Assembly: GCA_030150315.1 (NCBI GenBank)
Contig: JASLGB010000248.1
Location: 1 to 7,942 of the forward strand
DNA length: 7,942 nt
Direction of reading: 5' to 3'
DNA from: Dokdonella sp.
GTDB lineage: Bacteria; Pseudomonadota; Gammaproteobacteria; Xanthomonadales; Rhodanobacteraceae
Position 1 is the first letter of the stretch. Each line of letters opens with the position of its first letter. The position numbers were made by a program, and so were the translations under genes. Shown here one piece after another: positions 1-6,138 of the stretch. A model generated the notes under the pieces. The model did no database searches and was not told where the DNA came from. It saw nothing but the letters and a program-made list of their open reading frames with translations.

Positions 1-97
1 GGCTGCGGCCAGGCGATCGCCGCGCGGGCCTGCACAGCGCAGCGCCGGAGTGCGGTGATGCGGGGCGTTAGGCGGGCGACGGCGAGGCCGTGCGGAG

Positions 98-116
98 AAA
101 AAGGAGGATGTCCTCC
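98..116 (-). terminator. short intrinsic terminator at the 6S RNA 3' end
   Basis: On the minus strand GGAGG (116-112), a four-base loop (111-108) and CCTCC (107-103) form a compact hairpin, immediately followed by TTTTT (102-98). The stem uses the same bases as the 3' arm of the 6S closing stem, so the two structures exclude each other. The stem is short, so termination may be partial and allow read-through into the next gene. Confidence 0.55.
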
Positions 117-296
117 ACGATGCCGGTGCGCACCAAACGACCTTGATCCCGAGGATCAGGTGGGAGAGCTGACGAAGCCTTCAGGCTTTCCGCCGTGGCG
201 GACATGCACATGGGTTTTCGTTTCGCTGTCCCGGGGTCGTGTATAGGAACAAGGCAATATGTAAGAGTGCGCTGCCGTGCACCACAGAGGACATCG
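106..296 (-). ncRNA. ssrS: 6S RNA (RNA polymerase-binding regulatory RNA)
   Basis: 6S RNA mimics an open promoter and binds sigma70-RNA polymerase, lowering transcription from many promoters in stationary phase. The gene was recognised by position (directly downstream of zapA, as in most gammaproteobacteria) and by fold. On the minus strand the 5' arm GATGTCCTC (295-287) is perfectly complementary to GAGGACATC (115-107). Inside it GGTGC (283-279) pairs with GCACC (129-125). An unpaired central region follows. Its 3' side carries the hairpin TGATCC-TCG-GGATCA (158-144), equivalent to the TTGAACC/GGTTCAA hairpin of E. coli 6S. The AAGCCT motif near the terminal arm (around 188-182) also resembles E. 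coli. The length of about 190 nt fits the family (about 180-200). The ends are inferred from the closing stem, the upstream promoter and the downstream terminator, so they may be off by a few bases. Confidence 0.9.
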
Positions 297-300
297 GCGA

Positions 301-600
301 CTATTGTAGGGAGCTGGGCAGCGCGCGTTCAAGTTTGGCGTTCAGCGCCTGCAGGGTTTCGGTCAGGTGCGCGGACTCGGCCGACTCGCGCTTTCTGGTG
401 GCGAGAAGCTCGTGGCTGAGATTGAGCGCCGCAAGCACCGCGATGCGATCGAACGGAACCGTGCGCGCGTTGGCGCGAATGTCGCGCATCTTCCCGTCCA
501 GATGGCGCGCTGCGGCAAGCAGGCCCTCGCGCTCCTCTGCCGAGCAGGCGACCAGATATTCGCGATCGAGGACGTGGATGGAAACCGGTTCGCTGCTCAC
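301..600 (-). CDS. zapA: cell division protein ZapA
   Basis: ZapA is a small cytoplasmic protein that binds FtsZ, cross-links its filaments and stabilises the Z-ring at midcell. The 99-aa product has the family layout. The N-terminal globular part begins SSEPVSIHVLDREYLVACSA and continues through REGLLAAARHLDGKMRDI (about residues 1-40). It then has VPFDRIAVLAALNLSHELL and a C-terminal coiled coil (about 65-95). Length matches the family (about 95-110 aa). The start is a GTG at 600. A GGAGC Shine-Dalgarno-like sequence lies 6 nt upstream, and an in-frame ATG slightly further upstream (620-618) overlaps the end of the preceding gene. It lies 16 nt downstream of the coiled-coil gene, so the two are probably co-transcribed. 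The last codons also supply the -10 box of the 6S promoter. Identity is confident from the sequence pattern. Confidence 0.94.
   Translation of the reverse strand: MSSEPVSIHVLDREYLVACSAEEREGLLAAARHLDGKMRDIRANARTVPFDRIAVLAALNLSHELLATRKRESAESAHLTETLQALNAKLERALPSSLQ
303..332 (-). promoter_or_regulatory. sigma70-type promoter for 6S RNA, inside the 3' end of zapA
   Basis: On the minus strand a -35-like TTGAAC (332-327) is followed by an 18-nt spacer and a -10 box TACAAT (308-303). The -10 box is formed by the last two sense codons of zapA plus the first base of its stop codon. The predicted transcription start, about 7 nt downstream, falls at 296-295. That is exactly where the 6S closing stem begins, and this agreement is the main support. 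Read-through from the zapA operon with processing is also possible, as in E. coli, where 6S has more than one precursor. Confidence 0.65.
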
Positions 601-616
601 CGCTTTGCTCCGTGCT

Positions 617-835
617 TCATGCGTGGTTTTGTTCGAGCGACTTGAGCCGGACGATCATGGCCTCTACCCGCGCGCGCGCCTGTTCGTTGCGCGCAACCAG
701 TTGCGCGCGTTCCTGATTCAGTTGCTCGTGGCTGTGGCGCAGGCTGCGGTTTTCCTCCTGCAGCGAATGGCACAGTGCAAGCAGGCGTTCGAGACGCTCG
801 GCCAGGACAGCGACGTTTTCCGCAAGGGCTGACAT
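617..835 (-). CDS. small coiled-coil protein, TIGR02449-like, upstream of zapA
   Basis: This 72-aa protein is almost entirely one predicted coiled coil. From residue 4 to about 70 it shows heptad-spaced Leu/Val/Ile with many Glu, Arg and Gln (LAERLERLLALCHSLQEENR and onward). No signal peptide or membrane segment is visible. It matches my knowledge of the TIGR02449 family, a short protein found beside zapA in Xanthomonadaceae and relatives. Its function is not established. Its size and helical character resemble ZapB, the coiled-coil partner of ZapA, which makes a role in Z-ring assembly plausible but unproven. The ATG at 835 has no clear Shine-Dalgarno sequence. A -10-like box sits 7 nt upstream, which suggests a leaderless transcript. 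It ends 16 nt before zapA. Confidence 0.86.
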   Translation of the reverse strand: MSALAENVAVLAERLERLLALCHSLQEENRSLRHSHEQLNQERAQLVARNEQARARVEAMIVRLKSLEQNHA

Positions 836-848
836 GCGCCGGACTATA
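836..848 (-). promoter_or_regulatory. possible -10 box giving a leaderless transcript of the coiled-coil gene and zapA
   Basis: On the minus strand TATAGT (848-843, five of six matches to TATAAT) is followed by exactly 7 nt (842-836) and then the ATG at 835. Transcription starting there would produce an mRNA beginning at the start codon. This fits the absence of a Shine-Dalgarno sequence. No convincing -35 box is seen 16-18 nt further upstream, so support is modest. Confidence 0.35.
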
Positions 849-858
849 TCATCGGCAT

Positions 859-873
859 CTGCCGTCGCGGCAG
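859..873 (-). other. small hairpin between the c-di-GMP gene and the coiled-coil gene
   Basis: CTGCCG (859-864) and CGGCAG (868-873) form a perfect 6-bp stem with a 3-nt TCG loop. It sits 20 nt past the stop codon of the large gene and just upstream of the possible -10 box. No T-run follows on the minus strand, so it is not a standard intrinsic terminator. It could protect the 3' end of the upstream message or be chance in GC-rich DNA. Confidence 0.25.
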
Positions 874-892
874 GCGCCGGTGGGCTGCCGGA

Positions 893-3800
893 TCAGGCGC
901 CCGGCAAGGCCTTGCGGTGGCCCCCCGCGTGCTGCCGAAGGAACTCCAGGCACTGTTGCGGCGGCATTGGCCGGGCCAGCCAGTGCCCCTGGATTTCGTC
1001 GCAGTCCTGCTCGCGCAGGTATTCCACCTGTTCGGCCAGTTCGACGCCTTCGGCGACGACATTGAGGCCCAGCGAATGCGCCATCGCGATGACGGTGGCG
1101 GTGATCGCCTCGTCATCGGGATCGGTGGTGATGTCGCCGACGAATTCCTTGTCGATCTTGAGCGTGTCGATGGGCAGGCGTTTGAGGTAGCTCAGCGAGG
1201 AATAGCCGGTGCCGAAATCGTCGATGGCGAGGGTGACGCCGACCGATTTCAGTCCCCGCAGGGTGACGATGGACTGCTCGGCATTGGCCATGACCACGCT
1301 CTCTGTGATCTCCAGCTCAAGCCGGTTGGGCGCGATGTCGTGCTCGGCCAGCACGTCGCACAGGCGCTGCATCAGGTCGCCGCGCAGCAGCTGCGCGACC
1401 GAGACGTTCACCGACATGGCGATGTCGTCGACGCCCTCCTCGCGCCAGCGTGCCAGCTGCGCGCAGGCCTGCTCGACCACCCAGTTGCCGATCTCGATGA
1501 TCAGGCCGGTTTCCTCGGCCAGCGGAATGAACACGGCGGGCGAGATGTCGCCCAGATCCGCGCTGCGCCAGCGCAACAGCGCCTCGACGCCGGTAATGCG
1601 CTGGTCCAGCAGGGACAACTTGGGCTGGTAGACGAGCGAGAACTCCTCGCGTTCGAGTGCCTTGCCGAGCGCGCCGGCCATCGTCGCGCGCAGGCGCGCC
1701 GCCGCATCCATCGCCTCGGTGTAGACCATCCACGTCTTGCGGCCGCGTTCCTTGGCCTGGTACATCGCGGTGTCGGCGAACTTGAGCAGGTCGCTCGGCA
1801 CCTGTCCGTGATCCGGGTAGAGGCTGATGCCGATCGACGGCGAGATCACCACTTCCTGGCCGCTTTCCAGTTCCAGTGGCTGCTCGAAGGCGGAGATGAT
1901 CTTGGCGGCCACGCCCTCGGCCTCGGCCATGTCGAACAATCCTTCGATGACGACCGTGAACTCGTCGCCGCCCAGGCGCGCGACGGAATCGCTGTCGCGC
2001 ACGATGTGGCGCAGGCGGCTGCCGGCCGCCTTGAGCAGGCGGTCGCCCGCGGCATGCCCCATCGAGTCGTTGACGTGCTTGAAGCGGTCGAGATCGAGGA
2101 AAAGCACGCCGATCTTCCGGCCCGAACGGCGCGCCTGGACGATGGCGCGGCCCAGTCGTTCGCTGAGCAGGGTGCGATTGGGCAGCCCGGTCAGCGGGTC
2201 GTAATTGGCGAGGTAGCGCAATTCCTGCTCGGCGCGCTTGCGGTCGGTGATGTCGGTGATGACGCTGACGAAATGCGTGCGCTGCTCGCTGGAGTCGCGC
2301 ACTTCGGCCACTTCCACCCAGCACAGCAGTTCGTCGCCGTCCTTGCGCCGCTGCCACAGCTCACCGCGCCAGTGGCCGTTCTCGTGGGCAGCGTCGCGCA
2401 TCGCCGCGTAGTGGCTGGCGGGATGTTGCGGGCAGTTGAGCAGATCGCCCGACTTTCCGACGACTTCCTCGCGCCGCCAGCCGGTCATGCGCGTGAAGGC
2501 GGGGTTGACGCTGACAAAGCGGAAATCCGCATCGGCCACGGCAACCGCCTCGCCCATGCTGCGGATGACTTCCTCGGCGATGCGGCGGTCGTGCTCGGCG
2601 GCATGGCGCGCGGTCGTATCGCGCGCGGTACCGCCCATGCGCGAGGGCCGGCCGTCGCGGTCGCGTTCGACGATGCTGCCGCGCGCGGCGATCCAGTGCC
2701 ATTCGCCATTGCGGTCGAGGTAGCGGTGTTCGGCTTCGTAGGTGTCGTTCTGCCCGCTGATGTGTTCTTCGAGCCTGCGCTCGACCAGAGGCAGGTCGTC
2801 GCGATGGATGTTGGTGCGGAACACTTCCCACGCGAACACGCGCGAGTCGCCCGGCGAGTACTCGCTCGGGTTTCCCGACCGCGTCACGGTGAGAATGCCG
2901 CGCGGCATGTCCCAGTCCCAGAACTCGTCGCCCGATCCCCACAGCGCCAGGCGCAGGCGGTCCTCGCGCTCGCGCAGGCGCTGGCGGTAGCGGTTGCGCT
3001 CGATGCGCCGGCGCTGCCACTGCTGCCAGCCGAGCAGGGCCAGCAGCAGCATGATCAGTCCCCACACCGTCTTGGCGGTCGCGTTCTGCCACCATGGCGG
3101 CAGGACGTCGAGCTGGAGCGAGCTGGCGTTGCTGGTCCAGTAGCCATCGTGATTGCTGGCGCGCACGCGGAAGCGGTAGGAGCCGGCCGGCAGGTTGGTA
3201 TAGGTCGCCTCGTGGCGGACGCCGGCATCGATCCAGTGTCGGTCGAAGCCTTCCAGCTGGTACGTGAACCGGTTGCGTGTCGGCTCGGTGTAGTCGAGTG
3301 CGGCGAATTCGAAACGCACGATGCGGTCGTCCACCGTCATTGTGATCGGGGTTCCGGCGTTTGGCAGCCACGCGGGATGCTGCCCGACGCGGATGCGCGT
3401 GAACGCGATCGGCGCGGCGTAGCGGCTGCGCTGGACCGAGTGCGGAAGCACCAGGTTGAAGCCGTTGATACCACCGAAAGCGAGGCGGCCGTCGTGCAGG
3501 GTCGCCACCGCGCCGCCATTGAATTCCATGTCCTGCAGCCCGTCGACGAGCGTGTACGAGCGGAACTGGTTGGCCTTGGGGTCGAACGAGGCGATGCCGC
3601 GGTTGGTACTGATCCAGAGCGAGCCTTCCGGGCTGCCCGCGATCGCGTAGACCGAGCGGTTCGGCAGTCCGTCGCGGGTGGTCCAGCGTGAAAAACGGGC
3701 CGAAACCGGGGTCAGCTCGTCGAGGCGGCTGAGGCCGGCATGGGAGCCGACCCAGAGTGTTCCGTCGGCGGACTCGTGCAGCGAACGGATGACGTTTCCG

Positions 3801-5464
3801 GCCAGCGCGTTCGGGTCGTGCGGGTCGGAACGGAACAGTCGCACCTGGCCGCTGGCCGGGTCGATGCGGTTGAGGCCGTCGCTGGTGCCGACCCACAGCG
3901 CGCCATCCCTGGCTTCCAGCAGGGTGATCACGCTGTCGCTGCCGAGGCCGCCGCGAGCAATGCCGATGGCCTCCCGCCGCCAGGCTCCGATCGTGCCGGT
4001 CGTCTCCGGGTCGTAGTGCACGAGGCCGCCGCTGGTCGTGGCGATCCACAGGCTGGCGTCGCGCGCGCGCAGGAATGCGCGCACCGGTAGTTCCGACAGG
4101 ACGGCGGACTCGTCCGTGCCGCTGGCGATCGACACGAAGCGGGCGCTGCGCCGCGCCGGGTCGAACAGGGCCGTGCCGCGCGTGGTGCCGATCCACAGCT
4201 TGCCGTCACCGGCGTCGTCGATCGCATTGACGATGGGCGCCTCGCCGGTCGGGAGCGCCTTCGCCAGCGCCTCGTTGAAGTTGTCGAAGCGATTGGCGAT
4301 CAGGTCGTAACGCTTGAGGCCGTCGCCGGTCGTGCCCAGCCACAGGCCGCCGTCGCTGCCCTGGTGCAACGCGCGCACATAGTTGTCGGCAGCGGCGCCG
4401 AGCCGATTGTCGGGGGAGGAGTCGAACACGTGCTGGAAGATCGTGCCGTTCGGATCGACGTGCGCGAGTCCGCGCTCGGCGGTGCCGATCCACAGCAAGC
4501 CGGAACGATCCACCATCAGCCGCACGATCGTGGCATTGGGCAGCTGGCCATTCAGGTCCGAGCCCGGATGCAGCCAGTGCGTTTCGCCGCGTTTTGGATC
4601 GAAAACCGCCAGGCCCTCGCGCGGCACGGCCATCCACAAGCGGCCGTGCGCATCGACGGCCATGGCGGTGACACGCTTGTCGCCGCTGTCCGGCCACACG
4701 CGGGACGCCTGCGTGCCGTCGGCGTCGACCTGATACACGCCGTCCTGAGTGCCGGCCAGCAGCCGGCCTTCGCCATCGACAAGCAGGTCGATGGGGCGTT
4801 CGAGCGTCGCGCCGGTCTTCTCCGGTGCGGTTGCCTGATCGGTGAGGCGCAGCAGGCCTGTCAGGCTGGAAATCCAGATGGTGCGGTCCGCCGTGCGCGC
4901 CAGCGCCCTTGGATGGATCGGCGCGCCGTCCGCGGAGCGCAGCGGCCACGCTTTGAGCACCTGCCGGCGCTGCGGATCGAGCAGTTGCAGCGAGCCGTCG
5001 CCGGCCACCCACAGTCCGCGCTCATCCAGCAGCAGGGCGCGCACCGTCACGGCCGAATCTCCGGCCAGAGTCATCACGTCCAGCTCGACGCGGTGGAAGC
5101 GGCCGTCCGAATCCCGGCGCAGCAGTTCGTGCTGTGTGCCGACCCACAGGTCGCCCTCCGCACTTTCGGCCATAGCCGTGATCGGCGATTCCGGTGCGCT
5201 CAGGGGGTCGCTGCCGAAGTGCTCGGAGGTCGCCAGCGAATAGCCGTCGTAACGCTGAAGTCCGCCTAGCGTGCCGATCCAGATCAGGCCGGAGCGGTCC
5301 TGCAGGACCGACGTCACCGAATTCTGTATCAGACCGTCGCGGCTGCCGATGGTCTGCACGTAATAGTCGAGCCGCACTGCCTCTGCATGGGCGAGTGCGC
5401 ACAAGGCCAAAAATGGGACGGCCATCCAGTGCCGAAGTCCAAGCAACGAGCCGGATCGCGGCAT
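893..5464 (-). CDS. membrane sensor with two beta-propellers, Y_Y_Y, PAS-PAS-GGDEF-EAL (cyclic-di-GMP synthase/phosphodiesterase)
   Basis: This 1523-aa inner-membrane sensor controls cyclic-di-GMP. Residues count from the chosen ATG. A signal peptide (1-27, ending AHA) is followed by 14 propeller repeats (about 50-680) with the Reg_prop signature (WIGT, WVGT, LWIAT variants followed by GL-x-x-x-D). That is enough for two seven-bladed propellers. A Y_Y_Y domain (about 725-788) precedes one membrane helix (799-813). The cytoplasmic part has two PAS domains (about 835-955 and 960-1073), GGDEF (about 1080-1240) and EAL (about 1258-1511). GGDEF is intact (1165-1169), with an inhibitory-site RxxD (RDSD) five residues before it. 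EAL is intact (EALLR at 1294, NVSV, ELEITES, DDFGTG at 1415-1420, KIDKEF, VAEGVE). Both activities are therefore possible, and the net direction cannot be read from sequence. The frame also opens at a TTG at 5515, but the ATG at 5464 gives a normal signal peptide and has a GGGGA-type ribosome site. It is divergent from the ygfB gene and 57 nt upstream of the coiled-coil gene. The ligand is unknown. Confidence 0.96.
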   Translation of the reverse strand: MPRSGSLLGLRHWMAVPFLALCALAHAEAVRLDYYVQTIGSRDGLIQNSVTSVLQDRSGLIWIGTLGGLQRYDGYSLATSEHFGSDPLSAPESPITAMAESAEGDLWVGTQHELLRRDSDGRFHRVELDVMTLAGDSAVTVRALLLDERGLWVAGDGSLQLLDPQRRQVLKAWPLRSADGAPIHPRALARTADRTIWISSLTGLLRLTDQATAPEKTGATLERPIDLLVDGEGRLLAGTQDGVYQVDADGTQASRVWPDSGDKRVTAMAVDAHGRLWMAVPREGLAVFDPKRGETHWLHPGSDLNGQLPNATIVRLMVDRSGLLWIGTAERGLAHVDPNGTIFQHVFDSSPDNRLGAAADNYVRALHQGSDGGLWLGTTGDGLKRYDLIANRFDNFNEALAKALPTGEAPIVNAIDDAGDGKLWIGTTRGTALFDPARRSARFVSIASGTDESAVLSELPVRAFLRARDASLWIATTSGGLVHYDPETTGTIGAWRREAIGIARGGLGSDSVITLLEARDGALWVGTSDGLNRIDPASGQVRLFRSDPHDPNALAGNVIRSLHESADGTLWVGSHAGLSRLDELTPVSARFSRWTTRDGLPNRSVYAIAGSPEGSLWISTNRGIASFDPKANQFRSYTLVDGLQDMEFNGGAVATLHDGRLAFGGINGFNLVLPHSVQRSRYAAPIAFTRIRVGQHPAWLPNAGTPITMTVDDRIVRFEFAALDYTEPTRNRFTYQLEGFDRHWIDAGVRHEATYTNLPAGSYRFRVRASNHDGYWTSNASSLQLDVLPPWWQNATAKTVWGLIMLLLALLGWQQWQRRRIERNRYRQRLREREDRLRLALWGSGDEFWDWDMPRGILTVTRSGNPSEYSPGDSRVFAWEVFRTNIHRDDLPLVERRLEEHISGQNDTYEAEHRYLDRNGEWHWIAARGSIVERDRDGRPSRMGGTARDTTARHAAEHDRRIAEEVIRSMGEAVAVADADFRFVSVNPAFTRMTGWRREEVVGKSGDLLNCPQHPASHYAAMRDAAHENGHWRGELWQRRKDGDELLCWVEVAEVRDSSEQRTHFVSVITDITDRKRAEQELRYLANYDPLTGLPNRTLLSERLGRAIVQARRSGRKIGVLFLDLDRFKHVNDSMGHAAGDRLLKAAGSRLRHIVRDSDSVARLGGDEFTVVIEGLFDMAEAEGVAAKIISAFEQPLELESGQEVVISPSIGISLYPDHGQVPSDLLKFADTAMYQAKERGRKTWMVYTEAMDAAARLRATMAGALGKALEREEFSLVYQPKLSLLDQRITGVEALLRWRSADLGDISPAVFIPLAEETGLIIEIGNWVVEQACAQLARWREEGVDDIAMSVNVSVAQLLRGDLMQRLCDVLAEHDIAPNRLELEITESVVMANAEQSIVTLRGLKSVGVTLAIDDFGTGYSSLSYLKRLPIDTLKIDKEFVGDITTDPDDEAITATVIAMAHSLGLNVVAEGVELAEQVEYLREQDCDEIQGHWLARPMPPQQCLEFLRQHAGGHRKALPGA

Positions 5465-5576
5465 GCGCTCAATCCCCGGGCGATTATGCGGTTGAAGAGC
5501 ATCCAGTGTAGGCAAAGCCGCGCGGTGATGCCATGCGTGCGGTTACACTGCCGCCGCTTGTCTACGCGGCGGGAAT
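5465..5576. promoter_or_regulatory. divergent intergenic region between the c-di-GMP sensor gene and ygfB
   Basis: These 112 bp must hold the start signals for both directions unless transcription enters from outside. Leftward, a CATAAT box (5488-5483) could be a -10 with a start just before the ATG at 5464, but no good -35 is at the right distance. Rightward, TACACT (5544-5549) is a -10 candidate about 7 nt before 5556, again with no clear -35. An inverted repeat lies at 5551-5572. Individual boxes are weak. The region's promoter role is inferred from gene orientation. Confidence 0.45.
5551..5572 (+). promoter_or_regulatory. 7-bp inverted repeat overlapping the ygfB ribosome-binding region
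   Basis: CCGCCGC (5551-5557) and GCGGCGG (5566-5572) are perfect inverted copies separated by 8 nt. The right arm covers most of GGCGGGA (5568-5574), the only Shine-Dalgarno-like stretch before the ATG at 5577. Folded in RNA it would hide the ribosome site. As DNA it could be an operator. If transcription starts near 5556, as the weak TACACT box suggests, the left arm would be mostly absent from the RNA and the DNA-operator reading would be favoured. Confidence 0.4.
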
Positions 5577-6119
5577 ATGGAACCGGAAAACCTGACACAT
5601 GTCGAGGTGCAGAACGTACTGCGCAGCGCCTTGCCGGGCGTCGACGCGAGCGATCTGCACGGGTCGCTCAGCGGCTTCCTGTGCGGTGGCGGCGACGTCG
5701 GCGCGGACGACTGGCTCGATGCCCTGCACATCGACGTCGACGGCGCCGATGCGGTGCGCAACGAGGCTCTGCAACGTTTCTACCGCGAGTGTCGCGCGCA
5801 GTTTGCCGACACTCCGGCCAGCGTCGACCCCCTGCTCCCCGTCGAATCGGCGGGAGTAAACCTTCGCGGCGATGCGCTGGTGGAATGGTGCCGCGGCTTC
5901 CTGGGAGGAATCGGCCTGTCAGGGGTGCTGGCACGCCCGTCGGTGACCTCCGAGGCGGAGGACATCATCAAGGATTTCGGCGTGATCGCCGCGTCGCAGC
6001 TGCAGTACTCCGGCACCGCCGAGGACGACAAGGTGCTGGAGGACATCCTCGCCTTCGTTCGCATCGGCGTGGCGGCTCTGCACCGCGAACTCTCCCGCAG
6101 CAAGGGGGCCGTGCATTGA
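5577..6119 (+). CDS. ygfB: YgfB / UPF0149 (YecA-like) family protein
   Basis: The 180-aa cytoplasmic protein matches the UPF0149/YgfB family in length, motifs and position before pepP. Recognisable parts are the N-terminal segment with DLHGSLSGFLCGGG (about 22-35), the central ALVEWCRGFLGGIGLSG (about 101-117), and the C-terminal EDIIKDFGVIA and VLEDILAFVRIGVAALHREL helices (to about 175). No signal peptide or membrane segment is seen. The C-terminal SEC-C zinc motif of longer YecA proteins is absent, as expected for YgfB. The biochemical role is poorly defined. A Pseudomonas aeruginosa homologue has been linked to transcriptional control affecting beta-lactam tolerance. The ATG at 5577 is preceded by a GGCGGGA ribosome site within an inverted repeat. 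It is 19 nt upstream of pepP on the same strand, so the two very likely form an operon. Confidence 0.92.
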   Translation: MEPENLTHVEVQNVLRSALPGVDASDLHGSLSGFLCGGGDVGADDWLDALHIDVDGADAVRNEALQRFYRECRAQFADTPASVDPLLPVESAGVNLRGDALVEWCRGFLGGIGLSGVLARPSVTSEAEDIIKDFGVIAASQLQYSGTAEDDKVLEDILAFVRIGVAALHRELSRSKGAVH

Positions 6120-6138
6120 TCGTCGGAGACCTGCCGCG

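Noticed and set aside
1..97. The start of a 5-formyltetrahydrofolate cyclo-ligase gene downstream of 6S RNA
   Set aside because: It is expected from gene order, but no minus-strand ATG is present and no frame gives a recognisable N-terminus. The only GTG candidate (35-33) is unconvincing, so no feature was called.
55..246. Short plus-strand open frames over the 6S RNA region
   Set aside because: They lie antisense to the structured RNA, have no protein-like composition and no credible ribosome site.
917..3691. A 924-codon open frame on the plus strand, antisense to the c-di-GMP sensor gene
   Set aside because: It lies opposite the GGDEF, EAL, PAS and membrane-helix codons of a clearly recognisable protein. 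Its translation is low-complexity Ala/Arg/Gly/Val/Asp without domains, as expected for antisense frames in GC-rich DNA.
2361..4196. A 611-codon minus-strand frame overlapping the sensor gene
   Set aside because: It is a shifted frame of the same strand, rich in Arg, Pro and Ala with no recognisable motif. The overlapping frame encodes intact propeller and PAS domains.
5465..5515. Extension of the sensor protein by 17 residues to a TTG start at 5515
   Set aside because: The ATG at 5464 yields a normal-length signal peptide and has a ribosome site. The extension adds a non-signal-like stretch before it and covers the likely promoter.
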